The translations under genes and the position numbers were made by a program. The notes under the pieces were generated by a model that ran no database searches, was not told the DNA's origin, and was given only the letters and a program-made list of their open reading frames with translations. 64,000 bases of DNA from Paraburkholderia sabiae (GTDB lineage: Bacteria > Pseudomonadota > Gammaproteobacteria > Burkholderiales > Burkholderiaceae), in contig NZ_CP125296.1 of NCBI RefSeq assembly GCF_030412785.1, forward strand, positions 1,240,001 through 1,304,000, given 5' to 3'. Below are positions 9,263 to 18,246 of the stretch, one piece after another (position 1 is the stretch's first letter; the number at the start of each line of letters is the position of its first letter).

Positions 9263-11248
9263 ATGTCCAGCAACCTCATGGGGATCGGCCTCAGTGGGCT
9301 TCAGGCAGCCCAGTGGGGGCTGACGACCACCGGCCAGAACATCAGCAACCAGACGACGCCCGGCTATTCCGTGCAGCGCCCCGTCTACACCGAGGCGAGC
9401 GATCGATACACCGGTTCGGGCTATCGCGGCGGTGGCGTGTCGACCACCACGGTCCAGCGCCAGTACAGCCAGTATCTGGCGACTGAACTCAACAGCGCAC
9501 AGTCGAACGCCGGTTCGCTCGATGCACAGTACCGGCTGATCGCCCAGCTCAACAACATGGTGGGCAATCCCACCACGGGTATCGCGAGCGCGATCACACG
9601 CATTTTCAACGGCCTGCAGACCGTCGCGAACAATGCGTCGAATGCCGCGATGCGCCAGAGCGCGTTGAGCAATGCGCAGTCGCTGGCCGACCAGATCAAT
9701 GCGGCCGGCGACCAGTACGACAAGCTGCGCGCGAGCGTGAATACGCAGATACGCGAGACGGTCACGCAGGTCAACAGCTACAGCGCACAGATCGCGCAGC
9801 TCAATGCGCAGATCCGCGCGCTGGGACAAGGCCAGCCGCCCAACCAGCTGCTCGACCAGCGCGACCTCGCCGTGTCGAACCTGTCGCAACTGGTTGGTGC
9901 CCAGGTGGTGCGTGGCGATAGCGGCTACAACGTCTTTATGGCCAACGGCAAGCCGCTCGTCGTCGCTGACAGGAGTTTTGACCTGACGACGGTGGCGTCC
10001 CCCTCGGATCCGACGGAAACGGCTGTCGCGTATGCGGGTCTCGCAGGCGTCGCTGGCGCAACGCCTCCGCAGATCGTGCCGGACGGCATCGCGCTCGGCG
10101 GGCAGATTGGCGGGCTGATGACATTTCGCAGCCAGACGCTTGATCCCGCCCAGTCGCAGCTCGGCGCGATCGCAACGAGCTTCGCTGCGCAGGTCAATGC
10201 ACAGAATGCGCTTGGTATCGACCTGAACGGCAAGCGGGGCGGTGCGTTGTTCACGGTCGGCAGTCCGGCCGTCCTTGCCAACGCGAACAACACCGGCGGC
10301 GCGACGCTCGGTGTCGCGCTCGCGGATCCATCGCAGCCCGCGTCAAGCGATTACACACTGTCGTACGACGGGGCGAACTACACGCTGACCAATCGCCAGA
10401 CGGGGCAGGTGGCGGGGCTCGCGGGCAGCCTGCCCGCAACGCTCAACGGCATGAAGCTGTCTCTCACAGGCGGCGCGATGAACCGCGGCGATTCGTTCAC
10501 GATCCAGCCTACTCGCGGCGCACTAAACGGCTTCGCGCTGACAACAGCCAGTGGTGCGGCCATAGCAGCGTCCTCGCCCGTGCTTGTGTCAGCAGGCCGC
10601 ACCAATCGCGGCGCCGCATCCGTGACCCAGGGCGAGGTATCGGCAGGCTACGCGCTGCCGGCCAGCGCGACGACGCTCACGTACCGTAGCGCCAGTCCCA
10701 CATCGCCGGGCACGCTTTCCGGTTTTCCCGTCGGCTCGACCGTCAGCATCGACGGCACGCCGCCGACCGTCTACACCATTACGGCTGCGAGTCCCAATGT
10801 TCCGTACAACCCGGCCAGAGGCGCATCGCTGAGCGTCACGGGCGGCACGATCAACCATGTCTCGCTGCAGATCACCGGCAGGCCAGCGAGCGGCGACACG
10901 TTCACGATCGCGCCGAATCCGTCGGGCGGCAAGGACGGCCGTAATGCGCAGGCCATGTCGAACCTCGTGTCAGCGAGGTCGAAGGGCAATGGCGCGCTCA
11001 CCCTGACCGACTCGTACGCCAACTACGTGAACGACATCGGCAACCAGACGAAACAGGTGCAGATGTCGGGCAAGGCGCAGGCCGCACTCGTCACACAGAT
11101 CACGAGCGCGCAGCAGTCCGTGTCGGGCGTGAACGCCAACGAGGAAGCGGCGAACCTGCTGAGGTACCAGAAGCTCTTTCAGGCCAACAGCAAGGTGATC
11201 CAGGCGGCCTCGCAGATGTTTGACACGATTGTTGGCATTGTGAAGTGA
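9263..11248 (+). CDS. flgK: flagellar hook-filament junction protein HAP1
   Basis: 661 residues. The N-terminus MSSNLMGIGLSGLQAAQWGL, then TTTGQNISNQTTPGYSVQRP, is the FlgK signature. A coiled D1 region and long beta-rich central domains follow, and the C-terminal D0 helix (NEEAANLLRYQKLFQANSK to FDTIVGIVK) is intact. It caps the hook and joins it to the filament. flgL, its almost universal neighbour, is missing. The next gene overlaps or abuts the stop and encodes a membrane protein. Confidence 0.95.
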   Translation: MSSNLMGIGLSGLQAAQWGLTTTGQNISNQTTPGYSVQRPVYTEASDRYTGSGYRGGGVSTTTVQRQYSQYLATELNSAQSNAGSLDAQYRLIAQLNNMVGNPTTGIASAITRIFNGLQTVANNASNAAMRQSALSNAQSLADQINAAGDQYDKLRASVNTQIRETVTQVNSYSAQIAQLNAQIRALGQGQPPNQLLDQRDLAVSNLSQLVGAQVVRGDSGYNVFMANGKPLVVADRSFDLTTVASPSDPTETAVAYAGLAGVAGATPPQIVPDGIALGGQIGGLMTFRSQTLDPAQSQLGAIATSFAAQVNAQNALGIDLNGKRGGALFTVGSPAVLANANNTGGATLGVALADPSQPASSDYTLSYDGANYTLTNRQTGQVAGLAGSLPATLNGMKLSLTGGAMNRGDSFTIQPTRGALNGFALTTASGAAIAASSPVLVSAGRTNRGAASVTQGEVSAGYALPASATTLTYRSASPTSPGTLSGFPVGSTVSIDGTPPTVYTITAASPNVPYNPARGASLSVTGGTINHVSLQITGRPASGDTFTIAPNPSGGKDGRNAQAMSNLVSARSKGNGALTLTDSYANYVNDIGNQTKQVQMSGKAQAALVTQITSAQQSVSGVNANEEAANLLRYQKLFQANSKVIQAASQMFDTIVGIVK

Positions 11249-11262
11249 GGTACGGAAGGTCT

Positions 11263-11589
11263 ATGCGTTTTCGGAAGTCTGAGGGATCGGTGCTGGCGCT
11301 GTGCGTTTCGTCAGCGGCGCTTTTTTTTATCGGAGTCGCCTTTGTCGGCTACTGGCGCATCCGCGACCATGCGCACTGGGGCGTGGTTGAGCAACTTGTC
11401 GCGGGGCTCGCACTTGTCGGGCTCGGATTTCTGGGACTCGTTCCATGGAAGGCGACCAATCCTGTCAAACCGCAGAAGCTTCCCGCAAGCCTGCGTTCAG
11501 CACGACGCATGCTCGTGACAGGGACCGCCGCACTGCTGGTCGCGGTGGTGATCTATGCGGTGCGCACACGCATGGCATCGGCCCCGTGA
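11263..11589 (+). CDS. small inner-membrane protein
   Basis: 108 residues from ATG 11263, which has GGAAGG five bases upstream; a GTG overlapping the flgK stop is less likely. There are three hydrophobic stretches (about 11-33, 45-62, 84-102) with Arg/Lys-rich joints, predicting a three-helix inner-membrane protein. It follows flgK by 14 bases and is probably co-transcribed. No family was recognised. A role in the alternative flagellar set is only suggested by position. Confidence 0.7.
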   Translation: MRFRKSEGSVLALCVSSAALFFIGVAFVGYWRIRDHAHWGVVEQLVAGLALVGLGFLGLVPWKATNPVKPQKLPASLRSARRMLVTGTAALLVAVVIYAVRTRMASAP

Positions 11590-11598
11590 AGTCGTGCA

Positions 11599-11633
11599 TT
11601 TTCCACAACGTTGTCCACGGAAAATGTGGATAA
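11599..11633. other. cluster of three DnaA-box-like 9-mers with nested dyads
   Basis: TTTTCCACA (11599-11607), TTGTCCACG (11611-11619) and TGTGGATAA (11625-11633, a perfect TTATCCACA on the other strand) fall within 35 bases. CATTTTCC and GGAAAATG also form an inverted repeat around a perfect ACAACGTTGT palindrome. It could be a DnaA-binding or titration site, or simply the 3' hairpin of the upstream gene. The flanks are not AT-rich, so a full origin is unlikely. Confidence 0.4.
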
Positions 11634-11771
11634 CCAGGGCCTGGCATTCAGCGGGATGCAATCGTCCCGCTTCGGAACGCCATCCTCACGCCAGCCGGTG
11701 CGGCACCGCGCGCCGTCGGGGTTTGCCGTTCCGGCCAGGCGCGTGCTGCCGACGCAGCATTGGGTTCGATC

Positions 11772-12293
11772 ATGTTTCAACTTCATGCGTCACTGGTTGT
11801 CGCTGCCGCCTTCTCCATGTCTCCGCCGGCCGGGCCAGGCGCGCTGACCGCAAACCCGTCTGGTCCGTCCGCAATTCCATACGCAAGGCCGTACGCAAGC
11901 CCGTATGCAGGCCCATCCGTACGCGCGACTGAATTTGTCGTGACCGTTGCGACGCGGGATCTGGCCCGCGCGAGAGCTGGCCGGCCGCATGGCCTGTCGT
12001 ACGTCACGGACGAGACACCTCGGGCGCTTGCTTCGGCCTTGCGCAAATGGCTGGCGGGCGAGGGTGACGCGGGATTGCGCCTGGGTATTGTCGACCGGCT
12101 CACCCTGTTCAGCTTCTTCTGGGCCGCCCAGCAGATGCCCGTGTCTTCCCCGTGTTTCAGGAGACCCGATGGCGACCCATGCGAGATCGAGCTGGCGCGT
12201 TGGCTGGCCGAGGTCCGACGCGGATCGCCTGCGTTCCTTGCGGCATACCGGAAAGCGCAGGGGCCACTTCGACTGCCTGCCCTCAGGGACTGA
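11772..12293 (+). CDS. secreted hypothetical protein with PYA repeats
   Basis: 173 residues from ATG 11772 (MFQLHASLVVAAAFSMSP), a short hydrophobic N-terminus resembling a signal peptide. A Pro/Tyr/Ala repeat (PYARPYASPYAGP) follows at about 35-48, then a globular part with two Cys near residues 131-143 (SSPCFRRPDGDPCEIE). No family was recognised. The competing frames on both strands are Arg-rich and look like shadows. The start is uncertain, since a TTG four codons upstream is possible. Confidence 0.45.
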   Translation: MFQLHASLVVAAAFSMSPPAGPGALTANPSGPSAIPYARPYASPYAGPSVRATEFVVTVATRDLARARAGRPHGLSYVTDETPRALASALRKWLAGEGDAGLRLGIVDRLTLFSFFWAAQQMPVSSPCFRRPDGDPCEIELARWLAEVRRGSPAFLAAYRKAQGPLRLPALRD

Positions 12294-12617
12294 CGGATTC
12301 GTGCATACGCCTGCACGGTCGGGCGCCGCAGGAGTGGTTCCCGTCGATACAGCGCGCCTCGAAAACTTTCTCCAGCATGTCTATGGGCGATCTGCACAGA
12401 TTCCCAACATCGTGGAACGAAAATCGCTCGGTCTTCGATCAACGTGGCGGGTTGGCGTTTTTTTCCGCCGGTTGAAGCAATTCATGGTGTTCCTGCCTCT
12501 GCAGGTGGGCATGCAATTCCGAACATCGCACTCCTGAGCATCTGAAAACTCAGAAAGCGGCAATCGCGCTCGTACGCTCGGGCTCCAGCGGCCGTCCTCG
12601 CGGGAAGGAGTCCATTC
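12294..12617. other. intergenic, no gene recognised
   Basis: Between the secreted hypothetical gene and a strong terminator. A forward frame continues through here but is Arg/Ser-rich and unlike protein. A small RNA ending at the terminator at 12618 is possible but no promoter was identified. Confidence 0.4.
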
Positions 12618-12642
12618 GCCGACCTCAGGGTCGGCTTTTTTT
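12618..12642 (+). terminator. Rho-independent terminator
   Basis: GCCGACC-TCAG-GGTCGGC followed by seven T residues: a perfect 7-bp GC-rich stem, four-base loop and T-tract on the forward strand. This is the strongest intrinsic terminator seen in the window. It ends whatever is transcribed rightward from 11.7-12.6 kb and marks the left side of the accessory island. Confidence 0.85.
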
Positions 12643-12939
12643 CTCGTTCTTCGCTCATATCCAGGATGTAACACGAGCCTGCCGTTATCAAAGAGAGGGG
12701 ATGGTTGATTGGTATCGTCACCCTTATAGTTGTAGTTATCGCGGTAAAGCACTTTCGGCACTGATCGTTTGACCAGGGACGTACGCTCGGCATGTGAGGC
12801 GGGACTGCCGACAATTCGGCCAGACCCGAGTGAGAATCGCAGCCTTGTGCGTAAGCGCCAGTCGGCGCGTTAGCTGAGTACTTGAGTCCGTAGCCGATGG
12901 GACAACGCCGACCCTTCATCCGGTGCGACGCTCGCTGAA

Positions 12940-13986
12940 CTACCCGATTGGTTGCCATTCGCCGTTGAGAAACACTGCATAGGTAAGACGGGCTTCAGGA
13001 TGTTGCCGGCGTTCCATCGGTAGCTCCATCACACCGCATTCAAAGTCGCCGAAGGAGCGGTTCGCAGCACATGCGTTGCCGATCAGATCTTCCAGCCGAT
13101 AGATCAGTGTCGCGGTGCATTGCTTCATGAATGCGACAAGGTCCATCTCGCATTGCGGATATTCGGCGCTAACCAGTTCGATTGTCGGTGAATAAACCCG
13201 ACCGTCGGGCTTCATCGCGAAGTCTTTCCAGACGACTTTCTGACCTGCTTTCGGATGCTCCCAAGCGTTGCGTAGCTCTCGCATAAACGCAATCGCCTGG
13301 GTAAGGTCATCGAAGAACGTGCAGAATCCGTGGTCATCGCCGTGCTTTTGATGAATTGCGGTTTTCAGATTTGCCAGCAGCCCTTTACCTTCAGCCGGTT
13401 TATAAATCGCCACAAGGAAATCGATCAACATCTGTCGGAGGTTGTTGATCAGCCTTATATAAGTGTCAATGCTTGTGCGCAAATCGGGCGTGTGAGGCAA
13501 CATTTGCCCTTTGTCGCCGCGGGGGATTCCGGCGGCGGCAATGCTTGAAATCTGTCCAAAAACCTTGTCGGTCAGGTCCTGCATCTCACAGAGAATCCCT
13601 GTCCCACCAAGGATGATTTCCATCGCCGTTTCCTGCGCAATGGCGTCGCTCATGAACCCGGCGTTAAACAGCCTTTTTGCGGAAACGAGTATTTTTCCGA
13701 CGACCGGATTTTCAAAGCCGTAGGGAAGCGCCTTTTGATGAACATCGCGCACGTCGATGTTAGTACGTTCAGGATCAATGTGATCGGCCAACTGCGTAAG
13801 GAAAATGCTCTTGTCCTTTACAGCGTAGAGGCCGTCCGGTGTTCCGAACATAAAACGGATGGGCGTCTGGTCGTCCGCATCTCCGACTTCGAAGACCTTC
13901 CCGCTGTCTCTGATCTGGTCAATTTCACGTTTCAAGTTTCGACGCCTTATCGCAGTTCCGGAAATACCAGCAATATAAATTTTCAC
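12940..13986 (-). CDS. HEPN-motif protein, unknown function
   Basis: 348 residues, cytosolic, no signal peptide. Composition is less GC-rich than the flagellar genes, which suggests transfer. The N-terminal part (MKIYIAGISGTAIRRRNLKR) is unlike any family I know. The C-terminal half is helical and has ELRNAWEHPKAGQK around residues 237-250. R239-x4-H244 fits the Rx4-6H signature of HEPN ribonucleases and HEPN-like abortive-infection proteins. Family placement is inference from that motif and the helical context. It lies alone on the reverse strand at the island's left end. Confidence 0.7.
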   Translation of the reverse strand: MKIYIAGISGTAIRRRNLKREIDQIRDSGKVFEVGDADDQTPIRFMFGTPDGLYAVKDKSIFLTQLADHIDPERTNIDVRDVHQKALPYGFENPVVGKILVSAKRLFNAGFMSDAIAQETAMEIILGGTGILCEMQDLTDKVFGQISSIAAAGIPRGDKGQMLPHTPDLRTSIDTYIRLINNLRQMLIDFLVAIYKPAEGKGLLANLKTAIHQKHGDDHGFCTFFDDLTQAIAFMRELRNAWEHPKAGQKVVWKDFAMKPDGRVYSPTIELVSAEYPQCEMDLVAFMKQCTATLIYRLEDLIGNACAANRSFGDFECGVMELPMERRQHPEARLTYAVFLNGEWQPIG

Positions 13987-14316
13987 GACCGTTTCGCCAA
14001 GTCCGATGACCGATCGATGCTATCGCGGCGCGGCCGTCGTCAACGCAGGTTGTCGGAGCCTGCGAAGAGCTGGGATCGTTGAGGCACAACCGATGCCCAC
14101 CTTTCCCTCATTCCCATGCCCCATAAGGTTCTTGCATGAGGCAACGAGCAAACAAGGCCTCGGTTATGGCAGTACTCGGTTGATATCTGCCGTGGGTCCC
14201 GCGACCCCCGAACGTCCGCGATGGGGTCGTTGTGCGTCACCGTTATCCGTCGTGGGAGGTCGCGTTCCTCGCCTGCTGCGCACGAGACGTGAGCACATGA
14301 CCCGAGGGCGGTTTCT
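13987..14316. other. intergenic, no gene recognised
   Basis: 330 bases between two reverse-strand island genes. Small frames on both strands show no start signals or family traits. Confidence 0.45.
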
Positions 14317-15138
14317 CTATTCAGTACATCGATTGGCACTTCGCCATGCTCTCGCATGCTTCGTGCAGAGACGCTTGTGATGATTTCGGGAATGCCTAAG
14401 CTTTTTCTTGACATTCTTCGATAACTTTATGGTGGGCTTTCTCAGAACAGAATCGACCCACTCTCGCGCAGTCATCATTCCTCCCTGAAATTTTCCCAGG
14501 TAAGTAATACCACCGTTCGAGTCAATTGCGACGTGCTCACCCTTGAAGGGGCCATCCTCATCCGCACGCCAGACTAGATAGCCGCCTGGTGCGCAAGTCA
14601 AAGGTTCATCGATGGAGCCTCGCCAACTATAGTCCGTGTTGTCGTGCTTTTGCTCATCAAAGTAACGAGGTGTGATGAAGCTGCTCACGGCAACGCCGTC
14701 GATGTCATACGGAATTCCCTGGCAAGGGTCACAGATTTCAACCAGGAAGCTGACATCGTGACCTGCCCATTTGCCAGGCCTATATTGCTCAAGCGTTGGA
14801 TCGACCAGCATTTCGAGAATTTCATGGCTGAGAGTGTGGCTCCAGTGATCCCCCTTGTCACTTACCAGGGCAAAAGGGTTGCCCGACTTATCCTTGCCGC
14901 GATGGGCCCCCATTACCTCTCGCCCATCGATAAGAATGGAATGCGAAACCACTACAACTCGATACGAATTGGGTGGCACGTCTTCGCTTGCCCCGTAAGT
15001 TGAAATAACCGCTGGTATTTTCCAGATAGGAAAAAAATCAAAGTTAACCTGCTTGCTGATGGCAGCCACAACCCGGTTGAGCTCACGCAAATCAACGTTT
15101 GGTGATTCGGTAAGGATGGCAATATGTATCGCGTCCAT
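14317..15138 (-). CDS. putative metallopeptidase-like protein (HExxE motif)
   Basis: 273 residues. ATG 15138 is preferred, because AGGAG lies six bases upstream; the in-frame ATG at 15153 overlaps the previous stop. Residues near 105-118 read HTLSHEILEMLVDP: a His-Glu pair, a second Glu three residues later and a DP turn, as in zinc-dependent peptidase helices of the SHExxE-x-x-x-DP type. A cluster of acidic residues and two Cys (EICDPCQG) follow, and the tail is very Lys/Arg-rich. It is translationally linked to the secreted protein upstream (12-base gap). Peptidase activity is inference; no exact family was recognised. Confidence 0.65.
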   Translation of the reverse strand: MDAIHIAILTESPNVDLRELNRVVAAISKQVNFDFFPIWKIPAVISTYGASEDVPPNSYRVVVVSHSILIDGREVMGAHRGKDKSGNPFALVSDKGDHWSHTLSHEILEMLVDPTLEQYRPGKWAGHDVSFLVEICDPCQGIPYDIDGVAVSSFITPRYFDEQKHDNTDYSWRGSIDEPLTCAPGGYLVWRADEDGPFKGEHVAIDSNGGITYLGKFQGGMMTAREWVDSVLRKPTIKLSKNVKKKLRHSRNHHKRLCTKHARAWRSANRCTE

Positions 15139-15149
15139 GGAGCTCCTCT

Positions 15150-16814
15150 TCATTCGGCGTCGGGGTAGGGAACTGCCTGGCCGACGGTTCTTGCCGCGTT
15201 GTTTGCGGCCACTTGCTGTTGAATCAAGGCAATCTTCTTCTCAAGGAGAGTGTTCTTTGCGGAGCTATCGCTAAAGTTCTTCTCCACGTTAGAAAGTGCC
15301 TGTTCATAGTCATTTTGCGCAATTTGCACCCTGATTTCTGCTTCTTTCAATGCCACTTTCGCATCGCGTGACGCACTCGCATCGGTCCGTGCCTTTTCCT
15401 CCTCGGCCTCCTTGGCCCGGCGGCGTTCGGCCGGATCAATCTGTTCTTTAATGGCAGTCTTGATACCAGGCGATACCTCGTCAATAACCGGCACAAAAAA
15501 CTCGGCGACCTTGTTTCCTGGTCGTGTCTCACTAATCGAAGCAGAGATCTGGAAATTACCAATGTCCATTTCCTGCAACTCAGGCAGTTTGTTCATGCAT
15601 TGCACGACGGCCGTATTATCAAAGGGCGCTGTCCCCGGACATTTCTTCTGGCGAAAATCGTTAGCTTTCGATTTCTCAATCTGGTATTGAGCCAGTACGA
15701 GCGCGTACTCATAGTCTCTCTTCGTTTGTGTTATCGAAACCGGACAAGCATCTGACGAGAATTTCTGCGGAGACGATTTTTCCTTGTTTTGAGCGCTTAT
15801 GGCATTACAGTATGCGATCAACGAAGTCCGTGCATCTGGCACTTCGTCAGCAAACGATGGACGCTTTGGCGGAGCCGGGGTTGCGGCTAACGCCAATGTG
15901 CTTGCCATCTTTTGTCGCCCTTGTTGTGCAGCAGTAATTTCGCCAGTTCTTGCAAGAGTCGATGCCCATCCTCGCTCCGGCCCGAGTATCGCACTTTCAC
16001 AGGTCAACTTGCTTGATATGCCATCGCATTGAAGCTTGCTCTCGTTACGAGCGACATTGTTGTATTTAAACTCGGCGCTTAGAAAAGGAAGCGCCGAGCC
16101 AACCTCCGAGAAATTTATCACGGTGGTGTAAGTGCGCTTCGAAGGACCGAATAGTCCATCTTTGGATTGAAAGTCGCCTACGTATAAAACCTGCGGTCGA
16201 AGCGCAATTTTGTCACCACTATCTGAGGTGACCAGCGCGAACTCGGCGTAGTACTCCGGTGGCTCAATAAGGTGATATGTTGGCTTACCGGCCACCGCTG
16301 TTCTAGCCGGGTGCGGACCGTTGGGTTCGGACGCTGAAAATCTCGTCATTATTCCTCTCAGCAGAGGGGGCGCGCCGGCCAACGAGTTCGCGAGCGGGTC
16401 GATCACAGAGAATCCGATCCTTCCGCGAACGACAACGACGCAATTGATCTGCTGGCTAATCTGCACGTCGCCCGAACTTGTTATCTTGTAGAACGGAGCC
16501 GTGATTGGAGCAGGCGGTGTCAACACGAAATCCTTCGGAGACGCAGCATCCTGTACAAGTTTCGCTGCTTTATCGACCGTGACGTCGACTCCCCGGGATA
16601 TGACGGCGGATAAGATAGGTACGAGAAAGACCGGAAGAGCACCAATGGTAGGGCCTGTCGCACCGCTAACCGGGCACCTTGTAAATGTATGTATGGTTGT
16701 TTCTAGTGCTGGCGGTTCCGGATCCGATTCCGCAGAGGCACTCGCGATTGTGGTGAAACTTACGAGCACGGCGAATAGAAAGCAAGTCGGCAAGATTTTT
16801 TGAATTTGTATCAT
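15150..16814 (-). CDS. secreted protein with C-terminal coiled coil
   Basis: 554 residues from ATG 16814, which has AAGGTGA upstream and a clear signal peptide (MIQIQKILPTCFLFAVLVSF, cut near ASA). The open frame extends 236 codons further upstream, but that part is a recombinase remnant read in frame by chance. After a hydrophobic segment (IGALPVFLVPILSAVISRGV) comes a beta-rich middle with Cys residues, then a long charged coiled coil (about 480-545, rich in Glu, Lys, Ala). No family was recognised. It probably acts in the periplasm or envelope, and its stop overlaps an ATG of the metallopeptidase-like gene. Confidence 0.75.
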   Translation of the reverse strand: MIQIQKILPTCFLFAVLVSFTTIASASAESDPEPPALETTIHTFTRCPVSGATGPTIGALPVFLVPILSAVISRGVDVTVDKAAKLVQDAASPKDFVLTPPAPITAPFYKITSSGDVQISQQINCVVVVRGRIGFSVIDPLANSLAGAPPLLRGIMTRFSASEPNGPHPARTAVAGKPTYHLIEPPEYYAEFALVTSDSGDKIALRPQVLYVGDFQSKDGLFGPSKRTYTTVINFSEVGSALPFLSAEFKYNNVARNESKLQCDGISSKLTCESAILGPERGWASTLARTGEITAAQQGRQKMASTLALAATPAPPKRPSFADEVPDARTSLIAYCNAISAQNKEKSSPQKFSSDACPVSITQTKRDYEYALVLAQYQIEKSKANDFRQKKCPGTAPFDNTAVVQCMNKLPELQEMDIGNFQISASISETRPGNKVAEFFVPVIDEVSPGIKTAIKEQIDPAERRRAKEAEEEKARTDASASRDAKVALKEAEIRVQIAQNDYEQALSNVEKNFSDSSAKNTLLEKKIALIQQQVAANNAARTVGQAVPYPDAE

Positions 16815-16879
16815 TCTCGTCACCTTACGTTTTGACAGGAAATTCCCACAGTGCGATGAGATGCACTGTACGGAAGCGC

Positions 16880-17500
16880 ACAGTCTTAGAGGTGTTAGCA
16901 GAATGACTTTTGAAGGCGTCGCCAGCATATGATGCAGCAGGCGATTCTGAGGAACGCCTAGTGGATGAAAGCGAGCCGTTCGAAGCGGATGCGCGTGCCC
17001 AAGAGAGTTATAAATGCCGGATGTGTTCAATCGGGCAGCGTGCTTGCCCACACCGAGCTTGTTATGGAGGTACCAGAAAAGAAACCGTCGCACTGAAGCA
17101 ACCTCATTCGGTGGCACCAGGACCAGGACAATGCGGTCGGTCTGGATGTTTGTCTGTTCCGCGAATCGCAGACAGCCTTTGGGCTGATGGCTGGCGTCGA
17201 CGAGCATGCGACGAAGCCCGTAACCCGGCATTGAACCCTGCCAGAATCCGCGTTCGACCTGCCGTGATTGCCCCAGGAACACTTTTTCAGGCAGTTCACG
17301 ACTGAACTCACCGGCCATCGCGCGTTTGATGCTCTTGATGATGTTCGATGCAGGAGAGCCATCGTTTGCGAAAGGCCCGGCGCAGTAGATGACCTTGACA
17401 CCCGCCTGGGCAGAAGTACTCGTGATGTGCACTTTCATCAACGTTCCTGAAATCGCCCCATCGGCTGATGTCGCAGACCAGAACCGCGTCGAAAGGGCTT
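16880..17500 (-). pseudogene. remnant of a large serine recombinase
   Basis: Two reverse-strand frames together spell a resolvase/recombinase fragment. From about 17500 one frame reads VLVCDISRWGDFRNVDESAH. Near 17408 an extra C shifts it into AGVKVIYCAGPFANDGSP, then SIKRAMAGEFSRELPEKVF, GYGLRRMLVDASHQPKG and ARLNTSGIYNSLG. These match the middle of large serine recombinases: end of the catalytic domain, helix E, recombinase domain. The N-terminal part with the catalytic Ser and the C-terminal zinc and coiled-coil parts are gone. It is a relic of the element that probably brought in the neighbouring genes. Confidence 0.85.
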
Positions 17501-17645
17501 CAGCGTCAACCCGTGGGGGCACCTTTCATTACCCCGCAGTAGCGCCATTTTGACCTACACTCAGGACATCGCGTTTGGCGTGCCAGGCGGCCATGGCATG
17601 GGCGAAACGCATCTTCGACTGGATCTTCCCATAGGCGGCCAGACG

Positions 17646-18236
17646 ATGGCGAATCCCGAGGAACTCGAGGCTTTCGATGTATTTCTGAGTCACGCGCACG
17701 TCGACGCCGCGCTCGTCGACAAGCTTGCCTGCAAACTCGACGATGACTGGAAGTTCCGTGTCTGGCTGGACAAATGGGTGCTCGTTCCCGGCGACTGTTG
17801 ACAGCAGGAACTGGCCACCGGGCTCCGGCAAGCTAAAACGTGCGCCGTCTGCATCGGCAACCAGACGCCCGAGGGCTGGTTTCGCCAGGAGATACAGCGC
17901 GCGCTCAACCGTCAGGCAAAAGAACAATCGTTCAGGGTCATCCCTGTCATTCTTCCTGGTGGCGATCCTGCACTGATTGACAACTTTCTCGAGCTTCGCA
18001 CATGGGTCGATCTTTCGAGCGGCCTCGAAAATGCGGAAGCGTTCCATCTGCTGGCCTCAGGCATTAAGGGCGTGCCGCCAGGCCGACTGAATCGGCCTGT
18101 TCCCATGAACGGCGCATTCATCGACTTGCAAGCGACCCTGCTTGGCCTTCAGCAGCTTCGCGATCAGAAGCTTATCGACGATGTCGTCGCGCTCGAATAT
18201 CAGCGCAGACTGCTCGACAGGCTTATCCGGCCATAA
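17646..18236 (+). pseudogene. TIR-domain protein interrupted by one in-frame TGA
   Basis: ATG 17646 begins MANPEELEAFDVFLSHAHVD, a TIR domain, and continues to VWLDKWVLVPGDC. TGA (17799-17801) stands where relatives have Trp (PGDxW). The same frame then runs uninterrupted for 144 codons: QQELATGLRQAKTCAVCIGN, FRVIPVILPGG, TWVDLSSG and a helical tail ending RRLLDRLIRP. Only one base (TGG to TGA) separates it from an intact 196-residue protein. The usual acidic pair of the DEW motif is DK here, so NADase activity is doubtful even if restored. The stop is 10 bases before the TIR-TPR gene, so the two are one operon. Readthrough cannot be excluded. Confidence 0.85.
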
Positions 18237-18246
18237 GTGACCCATC

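Noticed and set aside
12381..12958. Overlapping reverse frames of 126 and 158 codons
   Set aside because: They run through a strong forward terminator and have no start signal or family resemblance.
14040..14414. 124-codon reverse frame before the metallopeptidase-like gene
   Set aside because: It overlaps the real gene's 3' end, lacks a ribosome-binding site and has no recognisable product.
17799..17801. Selenocysteine at the internal TGA of the TIR gene
   Set aside because: Relatives have Trp, not Cys, at this position and no SECIS-like hairpin is evident after the codon; a nonsense change is simpler.
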